Assembly (NCBI GenBank): GCA_934572335.1 | Contig: CAKTKU010000003.1 | Coordinates: forward strand, 1-64,000 | Direction: 5' to 3' | Length of the DNA stretch: 64,000 nt | Source of the DNA: an uncultured Oscillospiraceae bacterium | GTDB lineage: Bacteria > Bacillota > Clostridia > Oscillospirales > Oscillospiraceae | Part shown: piece by piece, positions 1 through 9,447 of the stretch | How the letters are laid out: each line of letters begins with the position of its first letter | Position numbering within the stretch: the first letter of the stretch is position 1 | The notes under the pieces: model-generated | The model's database searches: none | Seen by the model: only the letters and a program-made list of their open reading frames with translations | Told to the model about the DNA's origin: nothing | Made by a program: the position numbers and the translations under genes

Positions 1-1751
1 CAGTTGACGACGGCGAGGGCGGTGGTGCTCTCGGCATAGAAAAGATTCGAGGCGTAGTCGGCATTGCCGCAGTCATAAACGCGGCAACCCGTCACGCGCA
101 CATCGCGGCACAAATGGGCAATGACGGCGTTCTGCGTGCATTCATAAATATCGCTGTCGTTGATAAAAACGTGCTGTGAGTTCATGGCGAACACGCCGAC
201 AACGCCGCAGCCATATAGTCCGCAGGAGTTGACGGAGACGTCCGTGCTGCTGTCAACACGCACGACGTTGCCCGCGCAGTAGCCCGGCGCTTCCTCATGC
301 CCGAGCGTCAGCCCGCTGAGCGTCACGCCGGTGCAGGAGGAGAGTCTGATGACATTGGCATAGCGCGGCAGGGTGGTGATCTCCACATCGCCGTCGGCTT
401 TTATCGTGAGGTTGCTGACGCCGGATATTTCAAGCTCATACCCGTCGTAGGCTTCGCTCCATGTATAACCACCCGTGTCCGCGCCCGCAGTGCCGTAATC
501 CGCCGCCGAGGTCAAATCGTACCTCCCCGCGCGCACGGTGATAACGGTGTTGGAGCCTATCGCTCCCAGAAGCTCATCCACGGAGGAGACCGTGACCAAG
601 CGGAGCGCGCCGGGGGCTGGCGTTTCACCGGCGGGCGCAGACTGCGCAGTGTCAGTGCTCCCCGTTCCCCTGCCGGTGCTCGGCGCGAGCGCCGCGCCGC
701 ACCCGGCGAGCAGCAGCACCGCCGCCAGCGCAAGAGCAAGGGAGGCTCTGCTTTTGGTCTTGAATGTCATTATCTGTTCCAGCCGCTCGCGCAGGTCGCG
801 CTTCTGCGTGGCAAAGCTCGTGGCGAGGACGCTCGTCCGCGCGGTTCGTCTCGACGCGAGGGCAAGCAGCGTTTCGCCGTAGCTCTGCTTCTCATCGTCG
901 CTCATGGCGCGGATAACGCGCTCGTCACAGCTCAGCTCGCACACGCGGTCAAGCTCACACCGGAAGAACGGCACGGCGGGATCAAACCAGTACACCGAGA
1001 ACACGAACGCCGAAAACCACTTGTACGCCACGTCGCCGCGGCGGTAGTGCGTCAGCTCATGGCGGAAGATGTTCGCGAGCATGTTGGGCGTATACTCCCG
1101 GCAGGGCAGAACGAGCGTCGGGCGGAAAACACCCATCAGCATCGGCGAGGACACGCAGCGCGAGCGGACGAGCCCCGGCTTATTTTTGCCGGGCATGGCG
1201 AAATAGAGCGCCAGATCCTCATCCGTCGGCTCACGCTCCGTGCGGCGTATGGCGCGGACAAAGCGGTAATACCCCGCGATATACCGCGCCGCGCTGACCG
1301 CCGCGCCGATGAGCCACACCGCGCACCAAAGCCGCGGCGACATGAGCACGCGCTTTACGCCGTTCCATGAAAACCCGGCACTCCCCGCGCCCGCTGCTGT
1401 CGTTCCGGTGGACCTATCCCCCATAGTCTCCTCATCCGCGGCCGCCGGTGTGCGGTTATATGTGCGCATATAATTGTCGTAATCATCCCCTGACGCGCCG
1501 GTGCTCCGCGTAGTGCCGTAGGGGCGCGCGGTCTGCTCCGATACCACCTCGGACGTGGTTCCCGCCGCACCGCCGACCGGGATAAGACCCGGCAGCGGCA
1601 CGACAAAGCGCAGCAGCACCACGAGCCACGCGAGGTAATAGAACACTCCCGGCAGGCGCTTGCCGAAAACGCGGCGCACGAGCATGAGGAAAAGCCCCAT
1701 GAGCGTGGCGCTCGCGCCGAGGAATAGGAGCGTCAGCAATGCCTCAGTCAT
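1..1751 (-). CDS. BlaR1-like M56 sensor metalloprotease fused to a beta-helix domain (C-terminus cut by window edge)
   Basis: The frame starts with ATG at 1751, overlapping the blaI stop by ATGA, and runs open past position 1, so the C-terminus is missing. Two N-terminal membrane helices (about residues 5-55) and a third near 132-155 precede the M56 zinc motif HELTH at residues 231-235. A hydrophobic segment ending LLLAGC (Cys351) follows. From about residue 385 the protein becomes a right-handed beta-helix-like domain (SVDELL, YDLTSAADYG, PRYANV, LGHEE, LYGCG). In BlaR1/MecR1 the M56 domain relays an outside signal and removes the BlaI repressor; the outer domain there binds beta-lactams. 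Here that sensor position is taken by a module homologous to the lipoprotein of the same operon, so the ligand is probably not a beta-lactam (inference). Confidence 0.88.
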   Translation of the reverse strand, partial: MTEALLTLLFLGASATLMGLFLMLVRRVFGKRLPGVFYYLAWLVVLLRFVVPLPGLIPVGGAAGTTSEVVSEQTARPYGTTRSTGASGDDYDNYMRTYNRTPAAADEETMGDRSTGTTAAGAGSAGFSWNGVKRVLMSPRLWCAVWLIGAAVSAARYIAGYYRFVRAIRRTEREPTDEDLALYFAMPGKNKPGLVRSRCVSSPMLMGVFRPTLVLPCREYTPNMLANIFRHELTHYRRGDVAYKWFSAFVFSVYWFDPAVPFFRCELDRVCELSCDERVIRAMSDDEKQSYGETLLALASRRTARTSVLATSFATQKRDLRERLEQIMTFKTKSRASLALALAAVLLLAGCGAALAPSTGRGTGSTDTAQSAPAGETPAPGALRLVTVSSVDELLGAIGSNTVITVRAGRYDLTSAADYGTAGADTGGYTWSEAYDGYELEISGVSNLTIKADGDVEITTLPRYANVIRLSSCTGVTLSGLTLGHEEAPGYCAGNVVRVDSSTDVSVNSCGLYGCGVVGVFAMNSQHVFINDSDIYECTQNAVIAHLCRDVRVTGCRVYDCGNADYASNLFYAESTTALAVVN

Positions 1752-2128
1752 GTCTCCCCGCCCTTTCTGAACATCGCGCGAAGCTCATCAATGTCGTCCT
1801 CGCTCAGCTCGTCCGACTGCACCAGCGCCGCGACAAGCTCCTTCGCGCTGCCGCGATAGAGGCGGTGGATCAGCCGCTCCGTCGCCCAGTCATTGTATTC
1901 CTTTTCCGACACGAGCGGCGTATAGTAGAACGCGCCCCGCTTCTCCTGCGCCACAGCGCCCTTGGCGACGAGGCGCTGCACCAGCGTCTTGATGGTCGTT
2001 GCCTCCCAGCCGCGCCGCTCCTGAAGCGCGCGGCGTATCTCCCCGACAGGCAGCGCCGTCCGCGCGTCCCACAGCACGCGCATGACCTCCAGTTCGCTGT
2101 CGCTTATCTTTTCCGCAAGATTCTCCAT
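1748..2128 (-). CDS. blaI: BlaI/MecI/CopY-family transcriptional repressor
   Basis: A 126-residue protein with the BlaI-type winged helix: ISDSELEVMRVLW, then GEIRRAL, WEATTIKTLVQRLVAKGAV and the FYYTPLVSEKEY wing. The family binds operator DNA as a dimer and is released when its partner M56 protease is triggered. ATG at 2128 is chosen because GGAG lies 8 bases upstream; a GTG at 2143 would overlap that site. It ends by ATGA overlap with the M56 gene, the standard blaI-blaR1 arrangement. The likely target is the promoter at 4041-4093, which carries TGTAGTC boxes. Confidence 0.93.
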   Translation of the reverse strand: MENLAEKISDSELEVMRVLWDARTALPVGEIRRALQERRGWEATTIKTLVQRLVAKGAVAQEKRGAFYYTPLVSEKEYNDWATERLIHRLYRGSAKELVAALVQSDELSEDDIDELRAMFRKGGET

Positions 2129-2149
2129 ATCTCCCGCTCCCACATATAT

Positions 2150-3934
2150 TTAATGCATATCGGGGTAAACATACTCGACGAGCTTGCCGCCCTCGAAGGT
2201 ATAATCAAGGCTCTTGAGCGCCTCGCCGTCATAGAGCACATTGCTGTCCGTGATGACGAGCTCCGGCGTGCCGCAGTGGTGGATGCTGCAGTTTGAGAAC
2301 ACCACGTCACTGCAGGTGTAAAAATTCGCGGCGGAGTAGGTGCAGTCGTATATCTCCGTGTCATCGATTGCGATGCCGCGGCTGTTGTACGCGGTGATGC
2401 CGACCGTACCGCAGCCGAAGAGGCGGCTCCTGTCAATGACAACATCGCCGCACTGGGAGAAGTTCAGCACCCCGCCGGAGCACTCGCCCGGCTCCTCGGT
2501 GTGTCCCAGCGTCACGTTGTTGATCCCTATATCCGTGCAGCCGGAGAAGGTCAGCACATCGGCATAGCGCGGCACGGCGGAGATCGTCGCGCCCACGCCC
2601 TCGGCGCTCATTATCACAAGGTGCTCCACACCGTATATCACAAGCCCCGGACCGTCGAAGTTCTCCACCCAGCCGTACCATTCTCCGCCCGCGCCGCCGT
2701 AGACTGAGGCGGTGGAGAGGTCATACAGCTCCGCGTCGAGAAAAATGATCGTGTTGGGCGCGATGGCGGCGAGGAATTCATCCACGGTGGAGACATGGAC
2801 CTCGCGTATGCCGTCGGCGTTGACCGTCACGTCAAGGTCGACCTCCGGCGCGGACGCGGTCTCGGGCAGGGTATAATCGACCTCGGCGCGCTCCATTGCA
2901 AAGAGCGTATCCTGCGTTATCTCCTCGCCCGCGGCGTTGACGGCCGTGCCGTCGGCAAACTCGCTGTACAAAAGCGGGAAGTAGAGGCTTCTGTCAAAGC
3001 GGCACTTATCAACCGTGACGCTCTCGCCCGTTATCTCGAAGAGCGCACGGTCAAACGCGGTGCTGCCGCTCACGGCGCAGCCGAGCAGCGCTGCGCCGTG
3101 GACGGACGACGCGCTGAAGAGCGCCGCGCCGGTGCAGTTGCGTATATCCGTGTTCACCACGGCAAAGCCGGTGGTCGTGTCGGCGGCGAAGAGCGCGGAA
3201 AAGCCGCTCAAGCCGCAGTCAAACACATCGCAGCGCTCCACGCGCACATCCGTGCAGCGGCTGGAGACGACCGCGCTGTCGGAGCAGTCGAAGATGGACG
3301 AGTCGGAGATATACACATTGCGGCAGGTGTACGTCTGCACGCCGACCGTGCCGCAGCCGTAGAGCGAGCACGCGCTTATCCGCGCGCCGTTCACGTTCTC
3401 CAGCAGCACCACGCCGCCCGCGCACACGCCCGACTCCTCCGTATGCCCGACGGTCATTCCGTGCAGCAGCAGGTCGGAGCTGGCTTCAAACCGCAAGACG
3501 TTCGCGTATCTCGGCACGGCGGAGATCGTCACCTTCGCGCCGTCCGCCGCGGCGAGGGCGAGGTTATTCACCCCGGCGACTATAAGCTCAAACGCCGTGC
3601 CGGTGTAGCCCTCGGTCTCCAGATCGAATACCTCTTCCCAGCGGTAGCGCGCGCCGGTCGCCGCCGCACCGTAGTCGGACGCAGACGAGAGGTCGTAATT
3701 CCCCTCGGCGAGGATGATCTTCGTATCGTCGCTGATGGCGGCGAGCAGCTCATCCACGGTGGAGACCTCCACGACGTTCGCCCACGAGCCCTCAACGGTC
3801 GTCTCCGCCGCGGTCGGCATCGGCGTGGGCGGAACGTCGGAGACCGGCGTATCTGCTGTCTCCCCCGCCGCGCCGCACCCGGCGAGCGCAAAAAGCATGA
3901 CCGTGGCAAGGATAAAACACAGGGTTTTCTTCAT
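2150..3934 (-). CDS. Lipoprotein with two right-handed beta-helix modules
   Basis: 594 residues with a lipoprotein signal (MKKTLCF...LAGC), then two copies of a module of roughly 200-280 residues. Each copy opens with VSTVDE(L/F)LAAI, followed by YDLS(S/T)AS.YG, SAVPRYA(N/D)VL, GHTEE, CxGGV and a short ladder of Cys-containing turns (LYGCGTVGV, FGCGTVGI) typical of parallel beta-helix repeats. The same module is the sensor domain of the M56 protease downstream. GGAGG precedes the start. It is the first gene of the operon with blaI and the M56 gene, 21 bases upstream of blaI. The function is unknown; beta-helix proteins often bind or cleave polysaccharides, but no catalytic residues were identified. 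Confidence 0.85.
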   Translation of the reverse strand: MKKTLCFILATVMLFALAGCGAAGETADTPVSDVPPTPMPTAAETTVEGSWANVVEVSTVDELLAAISDDTKIILAEGNYDLSSASDYGAAATGARYRWEEVFDLETEGYTGTAFELIVAGVNNLALAAADGAKVTISAVPRYANVLRFEASSDLLLHGMTVGHTEESGVCAGGVVLLENVNGARISACSLYGCGTVGVQTYTCRNVYISDSSIFDCSDSAVVSSRCTDVRVERCDVFDCGLSGFSALFAADTTTGFAVVNTDIRNCTGAALFSASSVHGAALLGCAVSGSTAFDRALFEITGESVTVDKCRFDRSLYFPLLYSEFADGTAVNAAGEEITQDTLFAMERAEVDYTLPETASAPEVDLDVTVNADGIREVHVSTVDEFLAAIAPNTIIFLDAELYDLSTASVYGGAGGEWYGWVENFDGPGLVIYGVEHLVIMSAEGVGATISAVPRYADVLTFSGCTDIGINNVTLGHTEEPGECSGGVLNFSQCGDVVIDRSRLFGCGTVGITAYNSRGIAIDDTEIYDCTYSAANFYTCSDVVFSNCSIHHCGTPELVITDSNVLYDGEALKSLDYTFEGGKLVEYVYPDMH

Positions 3935-4040
3935 TATTTATTCCTCCATTTCTTTTTTTCGCAGTCAGTACGATAATAATGACGTATTTTCCCGGACTTC
4001 TGTTTCCAAAATAGCAAAATTTTCTTCTTGATCTTTGCAA

Positions 4041-4093
4041 GGACTACATCCGTCGTCTGTTCGCAATATATCATACCAGACTACACTTGTCAA
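4041..4093 (-). promoter_or_regulatory. SigmaA promoter with two BlaI-like half-operators for the beta-helix/blaI/M56 operon
   Basis: On the minus strand TTGACA (4093-4088), a 17-base spacer and TATATT (4070-4065) form a near-consensus promoter. TGTAGTC occurs twice, at 4085-4079 inside the spacer and at 4048-4042 just after the expected start. The first is part of GACA-AG-TGTA, close to the BlaI/MecI operator TACA-N2-TGTA; the second is the poorer GACG-GA-TGTA. The placement fits repression by the BlaI encoded in the operon, which is an inference. Confidence 0.7.
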
Positions 4094-4153
4094 CCGCGTT
4101 CACGCCGAAAATGTGAATATTCTGAAATATTGCGCCGGGGCGGTCAAGAAATG

Positions 4154-4181
4154 TTGAAATTATGCAGGAATGTGTTATAAT
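4154..4181 (+). promoter_or_regulatory. SigmaA promoter of htpG
   Basis: TTGAAA at 4154-4159, a 16-base spacer and TATAAT at 4176-4181. It lies inside the open frame upstream of htpG and so rules out the longer start at 4162. No heat-shock operator (CIRCE or CtsR box) was seen nearby. Confidence 0.75.
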
Positions 4182-4221
4182 ACTCAATTATGAAAACAAT
4201 TATCTTGGAGGCGTATACTTA

Positions 4222-6138
4222 ATGGCAAAGAAACAGTTCAAAGCGGAGTCGAAGCGTCTTTTGGACCTGATGATCAACTCCATCTACACGAATAAGGAGA
4301 TATTCCTCCGCGAGATCATATCCAACGCATCCGACGCGATAGACAAGCTCTGCTATCTGTCGCTGACGGACAGCTCCGTCGGGCTCAACCGCGACGATTT
4401 CAAGATCGACATCATTGTCGACAAGGAAGCGCGCACCATCACCGTGCGCGACAACGGCATCGGCATGACCGCCCAGGAGGCGGAGAACAACCTCGGCGTC
4501 ATCGCGAAGAGCGGCTCTCTGCAATTCAAGGGCGAGATGGACGCGGAGAAGGGCGAGGATGAAAACCTCTCCATCATCGGTCAGTTCGGCGTCGGGTTTT
4601 ACTCGGCGTTCATGGTCGCGGACGAGGTGACGGTGCTCACGCGCAAGTTCGGCGAGGAAAAGGGCGTGAAGTGGGTCAGCCGCGGCGCGGACGGGTACAC
4701 CGTCACAGAGTGCGATAAAGACACCGTTGGCACAGACGTCATCATGCACATCAAGCCCGACACGGACGAGGAGATCTACGGCTCGTACATGGAGGTGTGG
4801 AAGCTCAAAGCGCTGGTGAAGAAATACTCCGACTATGTCCGCTGGCCGATAAAGATGGACATCGACCATCAGGAGCGCGTCGAGACCGGCGAGAAGAACG
4901 ACGACGGCACGCCCAAATACGAATACAAGATGGTCACAGAGAATGAGACCATCAACAGCATGATCCCCATCTGGCAGCGCGCGAAGAGCGAGGTCACGGA
5001 TGACGACTGCATCGCTTTCTATAAAGAAAAGAACCGCGAGCGCAAGGACCCCTGCGCGCTCGTGCGGATAAACGCCGAGGGCGCGGTGAGCTACAAGGCG
5101 CTGCTGTTCATCCCGGGCGAGGAGAACGAGAACGCCTTCACCGGCGACAACAAGGGCGGCATCACGCTCTACTCCAACGGCGTGATGATCATGGAGAAGT
5201 GCGACAAGCTCGTGCACGATTACTTTGAGTTCGTCAAGGGCGTGGTGGACTCCCCCGACCTCTCGCTCAACATCTCGCGCGAAATTTTGCAGCATGACAG
5301 ACAGCTGCGCATAATCGGGCAGAATCTTGAAAAGCGCATCAAGGGCGAGCTTGAAAAGCTCATGCGCGACGACAAGCCCAAGTATGAGGAGTTCTTCAAG
5401 AACTTCGGCGTGCACCTCAAGTGCGGCGTGTGCGACGAGTACGGACGCTATAAGGACTTCCTGCGCGATCTTCTGATCTTCTACACGTCTGAGGACAGGC
5501 AGATCACGCTCAAGGAATATGTTGAGAACATGCCCGAGAGCCAGAAGGCGATATACTTTGCCTCCGCCGACTCCGTCAAACACGCGATGAGCCTGCCGCA
5601 GTGCAAGGAGGTCAAAAACCGCGGGTACGAGCTGATATACCTCACAAGCCCGCTGGACGAGATGGTGCTGGAGGCTCTGCGCGATCAGGACGGCAAGCCC
5701 TTCTGCAACGTCGTGACGGACGACCTCGGCTTTGACACCGAGGAGGACAAGAAGGCCGCGGAGGAGCGCGACGTTGAGAACAAGGACTTTCTTGAGTTCG
5801 TGAAGACCGCCGTCGGCAATGACGTGACGAAGGTGCGCCTTTCCAACAAGCTTGCGGACATGCCGTGCGCGCTGACGACCGAGGGCGGCATCACGCTGGA
5901 AATGGAGAAATACTTCCGCCGCGGGCCGAGCGAGGAGATGCGCAAGGTGCGCGCCAACCGCGTGCTGGAGCTCAATCCCTCCCATCCCGCCGTCGCCGCG
6001 CTCAAGAGCGCGTATGAAAACGACACCGAGAAGGCCACGCATCTGGCAAAGGTGCTGGAGACCCTCGCGGAGATGATGGCGGGTGTCGAGGTCGAGGACC
6101 CAGCGGACTTCGTCAAGCTCGTGAGCGAGCTGTTCTGA
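4222..6138 (+). CDS. htpG: Molecular chaperone HtpG (bacterial Hsp90)
   Basis: 638 residues, close to the usual HtpG length. The N-terminal GHKL ATPase motifs are present: REIISNASDAIDKL, DNGIGM and GQFGVGFYSAF. The middle-domain signature LNISREILQHDRQL is followed by the dimerisation domain. ATG at 4222 (MAKKQFKAES) has GGAGG ten bases upstream and lies after its own promoter, so the in-frame ATG at 4162 is rejected. HtpG folds and remodels cytosolic clients by ATP-driven dimer closure. The next gene, hemW, starts 36 bases downstream. Confidence 0.97.
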   Translation: MAKKQFKAESKRLLDLMINSIYTNKEIFLREIISNASDAIDKLCYLSLTDSSVGLNRDDFKIDIIVDKEARTITVRDNGIGMTAQEAENNLGVIAKSGSLQFKGEMDAEKGEDENLSIIGQFGVGFYSAFMVADEVTVLTRKFGEEKGVKWVSRGADGYTVTECDKDTVGTDVIMHIKPDTDEEIYGSYMEVWKLKALVKKYSDYVRWPIKMDIDHQERVETGEKNDDGTPKYEYKMVTENETINSMIPIWQRAKSEVTDDDCIAFYKEKNRERKDPCALVRINAEGAVSYKALLFIPGEENENAFTGDNKGGITLYSNGVMIMEKCDKLVHDYFEFVKGVVDSPDLSLNISREILQHDRQLRIIGQNLEKRIKGELEKLMRDDKPKYEEFFKNFGVHLKCGVCDEYGRYKDFLRDLLIFYTSEDRQITLKEYVENMPESQKAIYFASADSVKHAMSLPQCKEVKNRGYELIYLTSPLDEMVLEALRDQDGKPFCNVVTDDLGFDTEEDKKAAEERDVENKDFLEFVKTAVGNDVTKVRLSNKLADMPCALTTEGGITLEMEKYFRRGPSEEMRKVRANRVLELNPSHPAVAALKSAYENDTEKATHLAKVLETLAEMMAGVEVEDPADFVKLVSELF

Positions 6139-6174
6139 CAGTATAGTTAAAACCGATTCGGAGAAACTACTTTT

Positions 6175-7440
6175 ATGAAAAAGCGGCTTGGGATCTACAT
6201 TCACATACCGTTCTGCGCCAGTAAATGCTCGTACTGCGATTTCTATTCCCTGCAAAGCTGCGAGCATCTCATGCCCGACTATCAGGATGCGCTCATTGAG
6301 CATATCAATGAGTCCTCCGCCGCGATAAAGAACTATGAGGTCGACACCGTGTATTTCGGCGGCGGCACGCCCAGCTTCTACGGGGCGGAGCGCATAGCCG
6401 AGATATTCAACGCCCTCAAGCTCAACGGCAACGTGCGCATGGACGCGGAGGTCACGGTCGAGTGCAATCCCGACAGCATGAGCCTCGGCGAGCTGAAAAC
6501 CCTCCGGCAGGAGGGTGTGAACCGCCTGTCCATCGGCATACAGGCGACCGACAACGACCTTTTGAAGCTCATCGGCCGCCGCCACAACTTCCAGCAGGCG
6601 GTCAACGCCGTGCGCGACGCGCGGCGCGCCGGGTTTGACAACATCAGCGTCGACCTTATGTACGGTCTGCCCAGCCAGCGCAAGAGCGACTGGGCGGACA
6701 CGCTCGCGCGCATTATCGAGCTGCACCCGGAGCATATATCCTGCTACGGGCTCAAGCTTGAGCCGGGGACGCGGATGTACCGGGAGTATAACGGCTCCGC
6801 CATCATGCCCGATGACGACGAGCAGGCGGATATGTACTCCTACGCCGCCGAAATGCTCCAGCGCTACGGGTACATGCACTATGAGGTCTCCAACTTCTGT
6901 GCGCCGGGCTTTCCCTCGCGCCACAATATAAAGTATTGGAACCTTGACGATTACATGGGCTTCGGTCCGGGGGCGCACTCGTGCATCGGCAACCTGCGCT
7001 ACAGCTACGTGCGCGATCTCAAGCAGTATATTGCCGGGGTGTTCCGCAATCTCAGCATTGTCGATGAGTATAAGAACATCGACCCGCTCGAGCGCGCGGT
7101 GGAATACGTGATGCTCGCCATGCGCACGGCGCGCGGCATATCCGAGCATGACTACCGCGTGCGCTGCCAGTGCGACTGGAAGCCGATAGAGCGCACGCTC
7201 CTTGCCTTTGAGCGCAAGGGCTGGGTGGAGCGCAACGGCGAGCGCTGGCACTTCACCGTGCCGGGCTTTCTCATCTCAAACCAGCTCATCGGCATTCTTC
7301 TTGAGGTGCAGGCGACCGGACGGCTGGAGGGCACGCCGTGGCTGACGGAGGACGAACCGCCAAAGCCGAAAGAGCCCGATCTTCCCCTTGGTGAGGATGA
7401 GCTTTTCACCCAGATGTACGAGGAGCACACCGGCAAATAA
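6175..7440 (+). CDS. hemW: Radical SAM heme chaperone HemW-like protein
   Basis: 421 residues. The radical SAM cluster motif is near the N-terminus: IHIPFCASKCSYCDFYS (CxxxCxxC). FGGGTPS and the HemN/HemW barrel signatures (RLSIGIQ, DLMYGLP, YEVSNF, GPGAHS) follow. It lacks the longer N-terminus and residues of true coproporphyrinogen oxidase HemN. HemW proteins of Firmicutes bind and pass on heme; they are often misnamed coproporphyrinogen III oxidase. A proline- and acid-rich tail of about 30 residues closes the protein. It probably sits in one transcription unit with htpG and the VanW gene. Confidence 0.93.
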   Translation: MKKRLGIYIHIPFCASKCSYCDFYSLQSCEHLMPDYQDALIEHINESSAAIKNYEVDTVYFGGGTPSFYGAERIAEIFNALKLNGNVRMDAEVTVECNPDSMSLGELKTLRQEGVNRLSIGIQATDNDLLKLIGRRHNFQQAVNAVRDARRAGFDNISVDLMYGLPSQRKSDWADTLARIIELHPEHISCYGLKLEPGTRMYREYNGSAIMPDDDEQADMYSYAAEMLQRYGYMHYEVSNFCAPGFPSRHNIKYWNLDDYMGFGPGAHSCIGNLRYSYVRDLKQYIAGVFRNLSIVDEYKNIDPLERAVEYVMLAMRTARGISEHDYRVRCQCDWKPIERTLLAFERKGWVERNGERWHFTVPGFLISNQLIGILLEVQATGRLEGTPWLTEDEPPKPKEPDLPLGEDELFTQMYEEHTGK

Positions 7441-7481
7441 ACAAAACCACGCGATAACCGCGCAGTCAATGAGGGTATGCA

Positions 7482-9359
7482 GTGAGAGAAAACAAAAAGA
7501 AACGATCCGGCGGATACGTGAGCAAGCACGCCGCCCCCGAAAAGCAGGGCAAAAAGCCCCGCCGCACGGATGAGGAGTATCAGCCGAGCATGATAGAATC
7601 CGTTGAGCTGCCGCGCATGCGCAAGCGCCGCGAGCAGGAGGAGGCAGAGCGCGCCGAGCGCGAGGCCATGCTCGCCGCGGGCGAAGACCCCGACGGCTAT
7701 GAAGAGCCGGAGGACGAGGAAGCCGGGCAGGACGACGGCTGGGACGACGAAGAGGACGCCGCGGAGGAGGCGGAGCGCCGTCAGGCAAAGCGCGACAGCC
7801 GCCGCCACATAAAGATCGCGCTGACGATCGCGGCGTGCATCGTGCTGCTGCTCGCGGGCGCGGTGACAGCCGCGGGGTATATGGTCACATCAAGCACCAC
7901 AATCCTCCCCAATCTCTACGTCGGCGGAGTGTTCGTCGGCGGGATGGACAAGGAGAGCGCAAAAAGCGCCATAGAGGCGAGCGGCTGGGACGAGAAGGCA
8001 AAAACGCCGCTGACGGTCACGCTCATGGGCCGGACGGAGATAGAGATCGCCCAGTACGCCTCCGGCGCGATGCACACCGTCGACGAGGCGGCGGACGCCG
8101 CCTATGCCTACGGGCATACCGGCAGCTGGTACGCCAACCTTTTTGACTACGTCAAGAGCTATCTGCGCCCCACCGAGGTCAACAGCGCGAGCATAGTGTA
8201 TAATGAGGAATATATCCGCACCCAGTGCGAAAAGGGCATTAAATCCCTCGAAGAGGAGCTGGGCGACGGGAGCTATGAGATAGACAAGGAAAATTCGCTT
8301 CTGTGCATGGTCAAGGGCGCGGGCGAGCTGAAGTTCGACCTTGCGGACATGACCGCCGTCATCATTGACGCCCTCGGCGATGGCAAGACGGAGATGGATT
8401 ACGACTATATAACCTCCACGCCGAAAATGCCCGACTTTCAGAAGATACATGACGATCTCGCGGCAGAGCCCGCGGACGCCTACTTCTCCGACGACGGGAA
8501 GTTCACCGTCATTGACGATGTGGAGGGCTGCGATTTCGACGTGACGGAGGCGGAGACGATATGGAAGGCCGCCGAACCCGCGGCGGACGTGGAGATACCC
8601 ATCAAGCTGACGTTCCCGGAGGTCACGGGGGATTACCTCCGCTCGCTCCTATATCGGGACGTGCTCGGCACAATGACGACGTACTTCCCCAAGAGCAATG
8701 AAAACCGCATCAGCAACATCCAGCTCGCGTGCAGCAAGATAGAGGGCACGATCCTCTACCCCGGCGATGTGTTCTCGTATAACGAGGCGCTTGGCGAGCG
8801 CACGGAGGAAGCGGGCTTCAAGATGGCGGGCGCATACTCCAACGGCGAGGTCGTGGAGGAGCTGGGCGGCGGCATATGCCAGGTCTCGTCCACGCTGTAC
8901 AGCGCCATGCTCTACGCCTACCGCGTCAACACCGTCCAGCGTGTCCCGCACTACTTCCCTGTGGACTACCTTGAAAAGGGCTACGACGCGACGGTCAGCT
9001 GGCCGAAGCCGGACTTCAAGTTCAGAAACGACACCGATTACCCCATCAAGATCGTCACGCACTGCAACGCCGAGGAAAAGAGCCTCACCGTTGAGATCAT
9101 GGGCACGAACCTTGACGGCACGTATATCCAGCTCACCAAGGACACTTATTCGTATAATAACGAGAAGTACCCGTGGATCATGGAGGGCTACGGCGTGCAG
9201 ATGCACCGGCTCGTGTTCGACGCGAACGGAATGCAGATAGACCAGATCGACGAGATATACGACGTTTACCACACCCACGAGGCGACCGAGCAGATAAAGG
9301 CACTCGACGCGCAGGCCGCGGCGGAGGCGGCGGCCAACGGCACGGCTGCCCCCGGCTGA
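7482..9359 (+). CDS. VanW-family membrane-anchored protein with peptidoglycan-binding-like domain
   Basis: 625 residues. A charged, very acidic cytoplasmic N-terminus (residues 1-105) is followed by one membrane helix (KIALTIAACIVLLLAGAVTAAG), a PG_binding_4-like region starting LYVGGVFVGGMDKESA, and a VanW domain (SNIQLACSKIEGTILYPGDVFSYNEALGERT, GGGICQVSSTLYSA, PDFKFRNDTDYPI). Family members lie at the cell wall; VanW was named from glycopeptide-resistance clusters, but its biochemical role is not settled. The start is GTG at 7482 with GAGGG six bases upstream; the nearby ATG runs into a stop at once. Confidence 0.92.
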   Translation: MRENKKKRSGGYVSKHAAPEKQGKKPRRTDEEYQPSMIESVELPRMRKRREQEEAERAEREAMLAAGEDPDGYEEPEDEEAGQDDGWDDEEDAAEEAERRQAKRDSRRHIKIALTIAACIVLLLAGAVTAAGYMVTSSTTILPNLYVGGVFVGGMDKESAKSAIEASGWDEKAKTPLTVTLMGRTEIEIAQYASGAMHTVDEAADAAYAYGHTGSWYANLFDYVKSYLRPTEVNSASIVYNEEYIRTQCEKGIKSLEEELGDGSYEIDKENSLLCMVKGAGELKFDLADMTAVIIDALGDGKTEMDYDYITSTPKMPDFQKIHDDLAAEPADAYFSDDGKFTVIDDVEGCDFDVTEAETIWKAAEPAADVEIPIKLTFPEVTGDYLRSLLYRDVLGTMTTYFPKSNENRISNIQLACSKIEGTILYPGDVFSYNEALGERTEEAGFKMAGAYSNGEVVEELGGGICQVSSTLYSAMLYAYRVNTVQRVPHYFPVDYLEKGYDATVSWPKPDFKFRNDTDYPIKIVTHCNAEEKSLTVEIMGTNLDGTYIQLTKDTYSYNNEKYPWIMEGYGVQMHRLVFDANGMQIDQIDEIYDVYHTHEATEQIKALDAQAAAEAAANGTAAPG

Positions 9360-9390
9360 GGCGCGCAAGAGAAAAGAGAAATATTTTTGG

Positions 9391-9421
9391 CGGCGCCGCA
9401 TAATGCGGCACAATGCGCGGC
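9391..9421 (+). other. Hairpin in the vanW-metG gap
   Basis: GCGCCGC (9391-9397) can pair with GCGGCGC (9415-9421), and an alternative nested pairing GCCGCAT/ATGCGGC exists. There is no clean T-tract after it, so it is a weak candidate for a terminator or an mRNA-processing structure ahead of metG. Confidence 0.35.
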
Positions 9422-9447
9422 GCTGTCTTTGAGAAAGGGAGACTGCA

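Noticed and set aside
4219..7251. A 1010-codon open frame on the minus strand opposite htpG and hemW
   Set aside because: It is the antisense shadow of two GC-rich conserved genes. Its translation has no family resemblance and a His/Val/Ala/Leu-heavy composition typical of such shadows.
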